Source: Massilia sp. Root133 (GTDB taxonomy: Bacteria > Pseudomonadota > Gammaproteobacteria > Burkholderiales > Burkholderiaceae_D). Taken from it: 64,000 nt of DNA. Below the pieces are notes generated by a model, which saw only the letters and a program-made list of their open reading frames with translations, made no database searches and was not told where the DNA came from. The stretch spans positions 314,978 through 378,977 of the forward strand of contig NZ_LMEW01000001.1 of NCBI RefSeq assembly GCF_001426525.1, given 5' to 3'. The position numbers were made by a program, and so were the translations under genes. This document shows, piece by piece, positions 51,624-60,078 of the stretch; the stretch's first letter is position 1; the number at the start of each line of letters is the position of its first letter.

Positions 51624-52313
51624 ATGCAATCTGCCGTCAACCTGTGGCCGCTGCTCGGCATTGCGGCCGTGGCCGCCGGATTCGTGTTGCGCGCCAATCC
51701 GGTGCTCGTCGTGATCGTGGCCTGCGGCGTGACCGGCTGGGCCGCGCACCTGCCGCTGCTGCACCTGCTGGAATCGCTCGGCACGGCGTTCATCAAGACG
51801 CGCAACCTGCCGCTGATCCTGTTGCTGCCGCTGGCCGCGATCGGCCTGCTGGAACGCTTTGGCCTGAAGGAGCACGCGCAGGCCAGCATCGCGCGCATCC
51901 GCTCGGCCACGACGGGGCGCCTGCTGACCGTGTACCTGCTGGCGCGCGAGGTGGCCGCCGCGTTCGGCCTCACGAGCCTGGGCGGCCATCCGAACATGGT
52001 GCGTCCGCTCGTCGCGCCGATGGCCGAGGCGGCGGCCGAGGCGCGCCACGGGCACCTGCCCGAACCGCTGCGCCAGCGCATCCGGGCGATGAGCGCGGCC
52101 ACGGACAACGTCGGCCTCTTCTTCGGCGAGGACGTGTTCGTCGCGTTCGGCGCCATCGTGCTGATGCAGACGATCCTGAAAGCCGAGGGCCTGGACGTCG
52201 ATCCCATCCACATGGCGTTGTGGGGCATCCCGACGGCGGTGACGGCGTTCGTGATCCACGCGTGGAACCTGCGCCGGCTCGACGCCCGCATCCGCCGCGA
52301 GACCGCGCGATGA
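51624..52313 (+). CDS. DUF969 family membrane protein
   Basis: A 229-residue membrane protein with five to six hydrophobic segments, including LWPLLGIAAVAAGFVLR, PLILLLPLAAIGLL and DVFVAFGAIVLMQTIL. It has the DUF969 hallmark TRNLPLILLLPL and SAATDNVGLFFGEDVFVA. DUF969 and DUF979 genes are nearly always adjacent and look like two halves of a transporter. The ATG follows GGAGGATC, and the stop overlaps the DUF979 start (ATGA). The pcp gene that follows suggests a pyroglutamyl or related amino-acid substrate, which is inference. Confidence 0.9.
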   Translation: MQSAVNLWPLLGIAAVAAGFVLRANPVLVVIVACGVTGWAAHLPLLHLLESLGTAFIKTRNLPLILLLPLAAIGLLERFGLKEHAQASIARIRSATTGRLLTVYLLAREVAAAFGLTSLGGHPNMVRPLVAPMAEAAAEARHGHLPEPLRQRIRAMSAATDNVGLFFGEDVFVAFGAIVLMQTILKAEGLDVDPIHMALWGIPTAVTAFVIHAWNLRRLDARIRRETAR

Positions 52314-53266
52314 TCGTATCTCTCGACTTCTTTTACCTGCTCGTCGGCCTGCTGTTCGCCGCCTGCGCGCTCATGACGCTGGGCGACAAAACGAATCCGC
52401 GCCGCTACACGACGGCGTTGTTCTGGGGCCTGTACGCGCTCGTCTACCTGCTGGGCGAACGCCTGCCCCCAAGCGTCGCCGGCGTGCTGATGATCGTGAT
52501 GGCGCTGGTCGCCGGATTCGGTTTCGTGCGGCCGGGGAAGGCGGACGTGCTGCCGGAAGACCAAAGACAATCCACCGCCGCGCGCCTGGGCAACCGCCTG
52601 CTCGTGCCGGCGCTGGCGATTCCCGTCGTGACGATGCTCGGTTCCGTCGTCCTGAAGGACGTCCACGTCGGCATGCGCTACCTGCTGGACCCGAAGAACC
52701 TGACCCTGGTGAGCATGGGCTGCGGCAGCATCGCCGCGCTGGCGCTCGCATGCTGGCTCACGCGCGCGACGCCGCTGCAGGGCGTGCGCGAGGCGCGGCG
52801 CCTGATCGACGCGATGAGCTGGGCCGTCGTGCTGCCGCACATGCTCGCGGTGCTCGGGCTGCTGTTTTCCGAGGCGGGCGTGGGCAAGGCCGTGGCCTAC
52901 GTCGCGACGAGTTACATCCCGCTCGATTCGCGCCTGCTGGCTTGCGCCGCGTTCTGCGTAGGCATGGCATTATTTACCGTCGTGATGGGCAACGGCTTTG
53001 CCGCGTTCCCCGTCATCGCGGGCGGCATCGGGATTCCCGTGCTGGTCGGGGTGTACCATGCGAACCCGGCCGTGATGGCCGCGATCGGCATGTTCAGCGC
53101 GTATTGCGGCACCCTGATGACGCCGATGGCGGCGAATTTCAACATCGTGCCGGCGGCACTGCTCGAACTGCCCGACAAGAATGCCGTGATCAAGGCCCAG
53201 CTGCCGACCGCGTTGCCGCTGCTGGGCGCGAATATCGTCCTGTTGTACTTCCTGATGTATCGATGA
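52310..53266 (+). CDS. DUF979 family membrane protein
   Basis: A 318-residue membrane protein with about nine hydrophobic segments. Family signatures include FYLLVGLLFAACALMTLGDKTNPRR, GNGFAAFPVIAGGIGIP and MFSAYCGTLMTPMAANFNIVPAALLEL. The last resembles helical-hairpin regions of ion-coupled transporters. It overlaps the DUF969 gene by 4 bases and ends 7 bases before pcp, so the three form one operon. Function is not established; a two-subunit transporter is the natural reading. Confidence 0.9.
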   Translation: MIVSLDFFYLLVGLLFAACALMTLGDKTNPRRYTTALFWGLYALVYLLGERLPPSVAGVLMIVMALVAGFGFVRPGKADVLPEDQRQSTAARLGNRLLVPALAIPVVTMLGSVVLKDVHVGMRYLLDPKNLTLVSMGCGSIAALALACWLTRATPLQGVREARRLIDAMSWAVVLPHMLAVLGLLFSEAGVGKAVAYVATSYIPLDSRLLACAAFCVGMALFTVVMGNGFAAFPVIAGGIGIPVLVGVYHANPAVMAAIGMFSAYCGTLMTPMAANFNIVPAALLELPDKNAVIKAQLPTALPLLGANIVLLYFLMYR

Positions 53267-53273
53267 GCCGACC

Positions 53274-53945
53274 ATGACCGCACCCACCACTCAAGTGCCC
53301 ACCAGGACCGTCCTGCTGACCGGATTCGAACCGTTCAACGGCGCCACCATCAACCCGTCGTGGGAAGCCGTGCGCGCGCTGGACGGCTGGTCCGGGCCGG
53401 GCTTCGCGGTCGTCGCGCGCCAGCTGCCGTGCGTGTTCGGCACCGCCCTCGACGTGCTGCGCGAATCCATCGCGGGCGTCAAGCCCGACATCGTGATCGC
53501 CGTCGGCCAGGCCGGCGGCCGTTCCGAGATGTCGCTGGAGCGCGTGGCCATCAACGTCGACGATGCGTCGATCCGCGACAACGCGGGCAACCAGCCCCTC
53601 GACACGCCGATCGCGGCCGATGGCCCGGCTGCCTATTTCACCACCTTGCCCGTCAAGGCCATCGTGAAGGCGCTGCGCCTGCGCGGCTTCCCGTCCGGCG
53701 TGTCGCAGACGGCCGGCACGTTCGTGTGCAACCACGTGTTCTATGGCCTGATGCACCACGCGGTCGGGCAACCCGTGAAGGCGGGCTTCATCCACGTGCC
53801 GTTCCTGCCCGAGCAGGCGGCAGATCGTCCGGAGCGGCCGCCGTCGATGGCGCTGCGCGACATCGTCGATGCGCTCAGGATCGCGGTGGAGGTGGCGGTG
53901 GTGACGGAGACCGATACCCACGAGGCGGGCGGCGCCACGCATTGA
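53274..53945 (+). CDS. pcp: Pyroglutamyl-peptidase I (pyrrolidone-carboxylate peptidase)
   Basis: Pcp removes N-terminal pyroglutamate from peptides in the cytosol. The 223-residue cysteine peptidase has TGFEPFNGATINPSWEAV near the N-terminus. The catalytic triad residues are Glu89 in LERVAIN, Cys152 in GTFVCNHVFYG and His174 in FIHVPFLPEQ. It is third in an operon with DUF969 and DUF979. This gene order suggests uptake of pyroglutamyl peptides or 5-oxoproline followed by hydrolysis. A LysR gene converges on it 5 bases away. Confidence 0.96.
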   Translation: MTAPTTQVPTRTVLLTGFEPFNGATINPSWEAVRALDGWSGPGFAVVARQLPCVFGTALDVLRESIAGVKPDIVIAVGQAGGRSEMSLERVAINVDDASIRDNAGNQPLDTPIAADGPAAYFTTLPVKAIVKALRLRGFPSGVSQTAGTFVCNHVFYGLMHHAVGQPVKAGFIHVPFLPEQAADRPERPPSMALRDIVDALRIAVEVAVVTETDTHEAGGATH

Positions 53946-53950
53946 GGCCG

Positions 53951-54874
53951 TCACGGGGCCGCGCGCGCCTCGTCCTCGATCACACCCATCAGCCAGTGCA
54001 GCGCCGCGTCGTCGTCGCGCCGCGCATGCCATGCCATCGACACGGTGAAGCGGTCCATCGCGATGGGCAGCGCGCTCGACGCCAGCAGGCCCGCCGCGGC
54101 CCAGCGGTCCGCCAGCACTTCCGGCACCGTCGACACGATGGCGTTCGCCCCGAGCACGCCGGGCACCGCCGAGAAGCGCGGCGTCGTGTAGCACACGTCG
54201 CGGCGCAGCCCGAGCCCGGCCAGTACCGCGTCGGCCGTGCCTTCGACGGCGCCCCGGTAGCTCACCAGCAGGTGCGGCACGGCGACGTACTGCGCCAGCG
54301 TCACGGCGCCCGCGAACGGCAGCTGGCGCGGGTCGTACACGCAGCGGAACCCCATCTCGCGCAGCGGCCGCTGATGCTGCCAGCGCGGGCCGGTTCGCAG
54401 CGCCGCCACCCCGAGTTCGATCTCGTCCTTGTCCAGCATGTCGCCGACGGCGAACGGATTGCTTTCCTTGAGCACGATGCGCACGCGCGGCGCCAGCCGG
54501 CGCACCCGCGTCAGCAGGCCGGGCATCAGCCAGTGCTCGACCCAGTCCGGCATGCCGACGACGAACAGGCGCTCGCTGCTCGCCGGGTCGAAGGCCGGCG
54601 GCACGGCGATCGCCTTTTGCAGCAGCGCCACGGCCGGTTCGATGGCCGCTGCAAGGTCGAGCGCGCGCGGCGTCGGTTCCATGCCGCGCGTGCCTCGCAC
54701 GAGCAATTCGTCGCCGAACAACTGGCGCAGCCGCGCCAGCGCACCGCTGACGGCCGGCTGGCCGAGGAACAGCTTGTGGGCGGCGGCGGACACGCTGCGT
54801 TCGCGCATCAGCACAAGAAATGTCACCATCAGATTCAGGTCGACGCCCCTGAAATCATTTTCACTGATTCCCAT
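53951..54874 (-). CDS. LysR-family transcriptional regulator, divergent from the MBL-fold gene
   Basis: A 307-residue LysR protein with N-terminal winged helix-turn-helix (about 10-70: DLNLMVTFLVLMRERSVSAA, then QPAVSGALARLRQLFGDELLVR). This is the NodD/PcpR-like pattern, with an effector-binding domain to about 300. The start at 54874 (MGISENDF) gives the usual lead-in to the DNA-binding helix; a longer form is possible. It is divergent from the MBL-fold hydrolase gene across 77 bases containing AT-rich palindromes such as AATCGATT, the classic layout for a LysR regulator and its target. Confidence 0.93.
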   Translation of the reverse strand: MGISENDFRGVDLNLMVTFLVLMRERSVSAAAHKLFLGQPAVSGALARLRQLFGDELLVRGTRGMEPTPRALDLAAAIEPAVALLQKAIAVPPAFDPASSERLFVVGMPDWVEHWLMPGLLTRVRRLAPRVRIVLKESNPFAVGDMLDKDEIELGVAALRTGPRWQHQRPLREMGFRCVYDPRQLPFAGAVTLAQYVAVPHLLVSYRGAVEGTADAVLAGLGLRRDVCYTTPRFSAVPGVLGANAIVSTVPEVLADRWAAAGLLASSALPIAMDRFTVSMAWHARRDDDAALHWLMGVIEDEARAAP

Positions 54875-54951
54875 AATCTCGATAATCGATTTGATTGATG
54901 TCGTGCGCCATTGGATCATGGATGCATCGTTCAACGCCAGAGGAGTTCACC

Positions 54952-55914
54952 ATGACCACGCTTTCACCCCTGTTCCTGTCCGCCGCCGTGCTGCTGGCCG
55001 CGCCCGCATGGCTGCCCGCCGCGCACGCGGCCGCGCCCCAGGTGCGCACCCAGGCGCCCGGTTTTTATCGCGTGCTGCTCGGCGACGTCGAGATCACCGC
55101 GCTGTCCGACGGCACCGTGACCATCGCGCTCGACAAGCTGCTGACGAATACCAGCGCGGCCCACGTGAAGGACGTGCTGGCGTTCCACCACCTCGGCACC
55201 CAGGTCGAGACGTCGATCAACGCCTTCCTCGTCAACACCGGCAAACAGCTGGTGCTGATCGATACCGGCGCCGGCGCCAGCTTCGGCGCGCACGGCGGCC
55301 ACCTGGCGGACAGCATCCGCGCCGCCGGCTATCGTCCCGAGGACGTCGACGCCGTGCTGCTCACGCATATCCACGGCGACCATTCGAACGGCCTGGCGAT
55401 AGACGGCAAGGCCGTGTTGCCCAACGCGGAGGTGGTGGTGGCCAGGCGCGATGCCGATGCGTGGCTGGATCCGGCCAACCGCGCGAAGGTGCGGCCGGAA
55501 AGCGTCCACGTGATCGACGAGGCGCTGGCGGCGTTCGCGCCTTACCGGAAGGCGGGCCGGGTGCGGACGTTCGACGGTCCCGGCGAGGTGGTGCCCGGCA
55601 TCCGGGCGGTGCCGGTGCCGGGGCATACGCCGGGCCACACGATGTATGAATTGACGGCGGGCGGGCAGACGCTCCGTTTCGTGGGCGACGCGGTGCATGC
55701 GAAGGACGTGCAGATGGCGGAGCCGCAGGTGACGATCCGTTTCGACGAAGATGCCGCCGCGGCGCGGCGCCAGCGCGAGACGCTGTTCGCCGACGCAGCG
55801 GCGCGCGGCTATATCGTGGCGGCGGCGCACACGCCGTTCCCCGGCCTCGGCCACGTCGAGCGCAGCGGCAGCGGCTACGCGTGGGCGCCGCTGAATTACA
55901 GTTCGCTGCGCTAG
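54952..55914 (+). CDS. Secreted metallo-beta-lactamase-fold hydrolase
   Basis: A 320-residue protein with signal peptide (cleavage near AHAAAP, residue 28) and the metallo-beta-lactamase fold. Zinc ligands are visible in THIHGDHSNGL (HxHxDH), VPGHTPGHT, and the bridging aspartate in FVGDAVH. The family ranges from lactonases to beta-lactamases and the substrate is unknown; the pattern resembles exported quorum-quenching-like lactonases. The ATG follows GAGGAGTTCACC. It is probably controlled by the divergent LysR gene, and a second LysR gene converges on its 3' end. Confidence 0.92.
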   Translation: MTTLSPLFLSAAVLLAAPAWLPAAHAAAPQVRTQAPGFYRVLLGDVEITALSDGTVTIALDKLLTNTSAAHVKDVLAFHHLGTQVETSINAFLVNTGKQLVLIDTGAGASFGAHGGHLADSIRAAGYRPEDVDAVLLTHIHGDHSNGLAIDGKAVLPNAEVVVARRDADAWLDPANRAKVRPESVHVIDEALAAFAPYRKAGRVRTFDGPGEVVPGIRAVPVPGHTPGHTMYELTAGGQTLRFVGDAVHAKDVQMAEPQVTIRFDEDAAAARRQRETLFADAAARGYIVAAAHTPFPGLGHVERSGSGYAWAPLNYSSLR

Positions 55915-55918
55915 ACGA

Positions 55919-56821
55919 TCACTCGCCGGCCGGATGCAGGATCTTGAGGAATGCCCGCACCACCGGCGCATCGTCCTGCGTCGGATACGTGATGTACAGA
56001 TTGGCCGACGGTGGATTGGTACGCACCGGCAGGAAGCGCACGCCGGGCCAGCCGATGCGGCTCGTCGTCGCCGGCATCAGCGCCACGCCGAGTCCCGCGC
56101 CGACCATCGCGAGCAGGGTCTGCGGCTCCGCGGCTTCCTGGAAGATCGTCGGCTGGAAGCCCGCGTTGACGCAGCACTGGATCAGGTAGCGCGGCTCGGC
56201 CGACTGGTCCAGGTGCAGGGTCAGCATCGGCTCGTCGGCGATGGCGATCAGTTCGATCGCATCCTGCTGCGCGAGCGGATGCTGGGCGTTGATCGCGATG
56301 CACACGTCTTCGCGGAAAGCCAGTTCCTGGCGCAGGCCGGCGTTCCTCAGCATGTCCTCGTCGATCTTCGGCTCGCGCCAGAAACCCACGTCGATCTGCT
56401 TGCCGCGCAGCGCGTCCCACTGGTCGTTCGGGCCGAGTTCGTGGATGGTCCACGTCACGCGCGGGAACTGGCTCTGGAATTGTTCCAGCAGGCCGGGGAT
56501 CGGGCCCCACATCGCCGAACCGACGATGCCCACGCGCAGGCGGCCCACTTCGCCGCGGTCGATCTGGCGGATGGTGTCGATGGTCATGCGCATGCGGCCC
56601 AGCAGGTCGGCCGCTTCGTGCATCAGCGCCTTGCCGGCCACCGTCAGCTCGAAGCTGCGCGTCGTGCGCGCGAACAGGCGCACGCCCAGTTCGCTCTCCA
56701 GCTTCATGATCTGCTGCGACAGCGGCGGCTGCGAGATGTGCAGGCGCTCGGCGGCGCGGCTGAAGCTTTTTTCTTCGGCCACCGCCAGGAAGTATTTCAG
56801 TTGCTTCAGGTCGATCGACAT
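55919..56821 (-). CDS. LysR-family transcriptional regulator
   Basis: A 300-residue LysR regulator of the CbbR/BenM-like branch. The DNA-binding domain begins MSIDLKQLKYFLAVAEEKSF and has ISQPPLSQQIMKLESELGV. The effector domain starts at about 90 with LRVGIVGSAMWGPIPGLLEQF. The start at 56821 is the family's usual one. It ends 4 bases from the MBL-fold gene and starts 7 bases after the psuG stop, so it may be the last gene of psuK-psuG-lysR. Its target is not evident. Confidence 0.93.
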   Translation of the reverse strand: MSIDLKQLKYFLAVAEEKSFSRAAERLHISQPPLSQQIMKLESELGVRLFARTTRSFELTVAGKALMHEAADLLGRMRMTIDTIRQIDRGEVGRLRVGIVGSAMWGPIPGLLEQFQSQFPRVTWTIHELGPNDQWDALRGKQIDVGFWREPKIDEDMLRNAGLRQELAFREDVCIAINAQHPLAQQDAIELIAIADEPMLTLHLDQSAEPRYLIQCCVNAGFQPTIFQEAAEPQTLLAMVGAGLGVALMPATTSRIGWPGVRFLPVRTNPPSANLYITYPTQDDAPVVRAFLKILHPAGE

Positions 56822-56828
56822 GATGGTC

Positions 56829-57749
56829 TCAAACGTGGGCCGCCGCGTGCAGCGCCACCGCGAGGCGGGCGCCGACGAGGGCATTGTGCTTCACGAGCGC
56901 GATGTTCGTGGCGAGACTCCGGCCGCCCGTCAGGTCCTTGATGCGGGCCAGCAGGAACGGCGTCACGGCCTTGCCTTTCACGCCCTGGTCGGCGGCCTCC
57001 CGAAGGGCCTGCGCGATGATGCCGTCGATCTCCTCGTTCTTCAGCGCGGATTCCGCCGGCACCGGATTGCTGACGACGACGCCGCCCGTCAAACCCAGCT
57101 GCCACTTGGTGCGGATGAAGCGGGCCTGCTGTTCCGGCGTGTCGAGCTGGAAGTCGGCGTTGAAGCCGGATTCGCGCGTGAAGAACGCGGGGAAGCCGGG
57201 CTGGCCGACGCTGACCACCGGCACGCCATGCGTCTCCAGGTATTCCAGGGTGAGGCCGATGTCGAGGATGGATTTCACACCCGCGCACACGACGGCGACG
57301 TTGGTGCGCGCCAGTTCCTGCAGGTCGGCGGAGATGTCGAAGCTCGTCTCCGCGCCGCGGTGCACGCCGCCGATGCCGCCCGTGACGAACACCTCGATGC
57401 CGGCCAGCGCCGCGCAGATCATCGTGGCGGCGACCGTCGTCGCGCCCAGCTTCTTCTCGGCCAGCACGTACGCGAGGTCGCGCCGGCTCACTTTCAACGC
57501 ATCTTTGGCGGTGCCCAGTTGTTCGAGCTGGTCGTCGGCCAGGCCCACGCAGATGCGGCCGTCGATGAGGGCGATGGTGGCCGGCACCGCGCCGGCGTCG
57601 CGGATCACCTGCTCGACCTCGCGCGCCGTCTGCACGTTCTGCGGGTACGGCATGCCGTGCGAGATGATCGTCGACTCGAGCGCGACGACGGGTTTGCCGG
57701 CCGCGCGCGCGGCTTGCACTTCGGGGGAAAACTGGAGGAAGGCTTGCAT
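56829..57749 (-). CDS. psuG: Pseudouridine-5'-phosphate glycosidase
   Basis: PsuG splits pseudouridine 5'-phosphate into uracil and ribose 5-phosphate, breaking a C-C glycosidic bond. The 306-residue protein matches the family throughout: [53 protein letters not shown], the lysine in [11 protein letters not shown], and a C-terminal TPFLLARI. The ATG follows AGGACTGAAC and lies 2 bases after the psuK stop, so both are co-translated. It allows use of pseudouridine from RNA turnover. Confidence 0.96.
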   Translation of the reverse strand: MQAFLQFSPEVQAARAAGKPVVALESTIISHGMPYPQNVQTAREVEQVIRDAGAVPATIALIDGRICVGLADDQLEQLGTAKDALKVSRRDLAYVLAEKKLGATTVAATMICAALAGIEVFVTGGIGGVHRGAETSFDISADLQELARTNVAVVCAGVKSILDIGLTLEYLETHGVPVVSVGQPGFPAFFTRESGFNADFQLDTPEQQARFIRTKWQLGLTGGVVVSNPVPAESALKNEEIDGIIAQALREAADQGVKGKAVTPFLLARIKDLTGGRSLATNIALVKHNALVGARLAVALHAAAHV

Positions 57750-57751
57750 GT

Positions 57752-58867
57752 TCAGTCCTGTGAAATCGGAGGGGATTCGGTGGCGAGGCTGTCCGGTCCC
57801 AGGCCAGGATGCACGGTCTCGGGCACGCCCAGGGTGAGGGCCGACAAATGCAGGCCGCGGCGGCACGCGAGCACGAGGTCTTCGGTCCCGGCGTCCTGCA
57901 CGAGCGACCAGCAGACGGCGGCGGCGAACGCGTCGCCGGCACCCGTCACGTCGACGACGTCGACCGCCGGCGCGGGCAGGTCGACGATGGCATCGCCCGC
58001 GCTGACGAGGACGCCGCGCGCGCCGCGCGTGACGATCAGGTCTTGCGCGCCCTGGGCCTGCACGGCGCGGATGGCCTCCGCGAGCGCAGCGTCGTCGACC
58101 AGCGGACGCCCGACCCGCGCCGCCAGCTCGCCGGCGTTGAGAATCAGCAGGCGCACGCCGGACAGGTCGTCGGGCAGGCGCGCCATCTTCGGTTCGGACA
58201 CGGCGACGAGTACGAGCGGCGTCGCGTTGCGGCGCGCCTGGTGGGCGAGGGCGGCAACGGTGTCGCGCGGCAGGTTCAGGTCCGCGACGACGAGCGCGGC
58301 GCCCGCGAGCTGCGCCTGGCGCGCGTCGACGAACGCCGGCTCCATGCGGTCGTACAGCGCCATGTCGGCCAGCGCGACGACCATCTCGCCGTCGCGGTCC
58401 AGCACGGCCGTGTAGGTGCCGCTGCAGCAGCCGTCGAGACGCAGTGCGCCGCGCACGTCGATGCCGAGGCTGTCCGCGTGGTCGAGCAGGGCGGCGCCGG
58501 AGGAATCCGCGCCGATCGCGGTCAGCAGCGCGACCGTCGTGCCCAGCCGGGCGAGGTTCTCGGCGATGTTGCGCGCCACGCCGCCGAACGATTCGCTCTG
58601 GCTGGCCGGGTTCGACGTGCGCAGGGCGATCGTATCCGTCGAGCGCAGCTTGCGGTCGAGGTTCGCCGCACCCACGCACACGACGGGGCGGTGGTCCGGC
58701 AGCACGTAGGCGCGCCCGAGCAGCTTGCGCTCGCGGATCAGGCCCGCGATATAGCCGGCGACCGCGGAGCGCGACAGCCCGAGCTGGTTGGCGAGCTCCT
58801 GCTGCGAAATGAAAGGATTCGCGCGGATGGCCTCGTAGAGCTGTTGTTTCTTCGACGGTTCTGTCAC
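57752..58867 (-). CDS. psuK: Pseudouridine kinase (PfkB family) with N-terminal helix-turn-helix
   Basis: PsuK phosphorylates pseudouridine for PsuG. The 371-residue protein has a winged helix-turn-helix of about 55 residues ([20 protein letters not shown], then [14 protein letters not shown]) fused to a PfkB sugar-kinase domain. That domain has [11 protein letters not shown], the [16 protein letters not shown] substrate motif and the [12 protein letters not shown] anion hole/catalytic base. The DNA-binding part suggests it may regulate its own operon. Two similar AAAC/GTTT dyads sit just upstream of its start (GTG at 58865-58867, no clear ribosome binding site). It is divergent from the XapA-type phosphorylase. 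Confidence 0.93.
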   Translation of the reverse strand: MTEPSKKQQLYEAIRANPFISQQELANQLGLSRSAVAGYIAGLIRERKLLGRAYVLPDHRPVVCVGAANLDRKLRSTDTIALRTSNPASQSESFGGVARNIAENLARLGTTVALLTAIGADSSGAALLDHADSLGIDVRGALRLDGCCSGTYTAVLDRDGEMVVALADMALYDRMEPAFVDARQAQLAGAALVVADLNLPRDTVAALAHQARRNATPLVLVAVSEPKMARLPDDLSGVRLLILNAGELAARVGRPLVDDAALAEAIRAVQAQGAQDLIVTRGARGVLVSAGDAIVDLPAPAVDVVDVTGAGDAFAAAVCWSLVQDAGTEDLVLACRRGLHLSALTLGVPETVHPGLGPDSLATESPPISQD

Positions 58868-58880
58868 GATGACGAATAGT

Positions 58881-58914
58881 TTAAACTTTTGTTTTTCATA
58901 TTAAACATTTGTTT
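58881..58914. promoter_or_regulatory. Tandem operator-like repeats upstream of psuK
   Basis: TTAAACTTTTGTTT (58881-58894) and TTAAACATTTGTTT (58901-58914) are near-identical direct repeats 20 bases apart, about two helical turns. The second holds the perfect dyad AAACA-TT-TGTTT and the first AAAC-TTTT-GTTT. They lie 14-47 bases before the psuK start. Confidence 0.55.
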
Positions 58915-58978
58915 GCGCAAGGTCAACGCGGACATATGCATGGCTAAAGTCTAGTGCGAATTTATTGCGTGAAGATAT

Positions 58979-59002
58979 AAATACCCCAGAAAAATGGTAT
59001 TT
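58979..59002. promoter_or_regulatory. Dyad upstream of the XapA-type phosphorylase gene
   Basis: AAATACC (58979-58985) and GGTATTT (58996-59002) form 7-base perfect arms with a 10-base spacer. It ends about 78 bases before the xapA start and has a TTGACA hexamer about 30 bases downstream. Confidence 0.4.
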
Positions 59003-59080
59003 GCCAACACAATCGGCATTCATGCATAGTTGACATATTTTGGTGCATCCCGCCGCCCCATCCTCGACCAGACCGCGACA

Positions 59081-59932
59081 ATGACTACTCACCAGTTCAG
59101 CAACACCCCCTTCGAAGCCGCCGACGTCATCCGCGCCCGCAAGCCGGGCTTCATGCCGCGCGTGGCCCTGATCCTCGGTTCCGGCCTCGGCGTGCTGGCC
59201 GAGCAGATGGAGGATGCGGTATCGATCAGCTATGCCGACCTGCCGGGCTTCCCGATCAGCACCGTGCACGGCCACGCGGGCGAACTGGTGCTGGGTACGC
59301 TGGCGGGCGTGCCGGTCGTGTGCATGAAGGGCCGCGGCCACTTCTATGAAGGCTATGGCCCGGCCGTGATGACCTCCGCCGTGCGCACCTTCAAACTGAT
59401 CGGCTGCGAACTGCTGTTCGTGACGAATGCCGCCGGCTCGCTGCGTCCGGAAGTGGATGCGGGCAGCGTCGTCGTGCTGACGGACCACATCAACCTGCTG
59501 CCGGGCAGCCCGATGGCCGGCCCGAACGACGACCGCTTCGGCCCGCGCTTCTTCAGCATGGCCAATGCGTACGATGCCGACATGCGCGACCTGATCAAGG
59601 CCACGGCGGCGGAGAAGAACATCACCGTGAACGAAGGCGTGTACCTCGCCTGCCCGGGCCCGAACTTCGAAACGGCCGCCGAGATCCGCGCGTTCAAGGC
59701 GCTGGGCGCGGACGTCGTCGGCATGTCGGTCGTCCCGGAAGTGATCTCGGCCCGTCATTGCGGCCTGAAGGTCGCGGGCATGTCCGCCATCACGAACCTG
59801 GCCGAAGGCCTGACCCCGTTCCCGCTGTCGCACGAGCAGACCCTGAAGTATGCTGCGGTTGCGGCCAAGGATATGGTTACGCTGATTCACGGGTTTATTG
59901 AACGACTGGGTAAAACGACTAACGCGGCCTAA
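59081..59932 (+). CDS. xapA: Purine-nucleoside phosphorylase, xanthosine phosphorylase (XapA) type
   Basis: This enzyme cleaves purine nucleosides with phosphate to a base and (deoxy)ribose 1-phosphate. The 283-residue protein follows the trimeric PNP family closely in the XapA branch: ALILGSGLGVLAEQ, LPGFPISTVHGHAGELVLG, MKGRGHFYEGYG, TNAAGSLRPEV, PGPNFETAAEIRAF and GMSVVPEVISARHCGLKV. E. coli XapA accepts xanthosine, inosine and guanosine. The ATG at 59081 has no strong binding site, but a longer form from 59030 is unlike the family. It heads the plus-strand xapA-deoB-deoC-aldehyde dehydrogenase series. Confidence 0.93.
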   Translation: MTTHQFSNTPFEAADVIRARKPGFMPRVALILGSGLGVLAEQMEDAVSISYADLPGFPISTVHGHAGELVLGTLAGVPVVCMKGRGHFYEGYGPAVMTSAVRTFKLIGCELLFVTNAAGSLRPEVDAGSVVVLTDHINLLPGSPMAGPNDDRFGPRFFSMANAYDADMRDLIKATAAEKNITVNEGVYLACPGPNFETAAEIRAFKALGADVVGMSVVPEVISARHCGLKVAGMSAITNLAEGLTPFPLSHEQTLKYAAVAAKDMVTLIHGFIERLGKTTNAA

Positions 59933-59938
59933 ACACAC

Positions 59939-60053
59939 CGTCGTTCCCGCGGACGCGGGAACCCATGCTGAGGTGCCGGCAATCGTTACGGGTAATGCCG
60001 ACGCTGTCGAGTTCCGGGCTTCAGTATGGATTCCCGCCTTCGCGGGAATGACG
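59939..60053. repeat. REP/BIME-like inverted pair of palindromes, copy 3
   Basis: The left unit (59939-59971) is GTCGTTCCCGCGGACGCGGGAA with tail CCCATGCTGA. The right unit (60021-60053), reversed, is GTCATTCCCGCGAAGGCGGGAA with tail TCCATACTGA. They are inverted with 49 bases between and fill the space between xapA and deoB. Confidence 0.88.
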
Positions 60054-60078
60054 TGTTATCTGACTTGGAAAAATAGAC

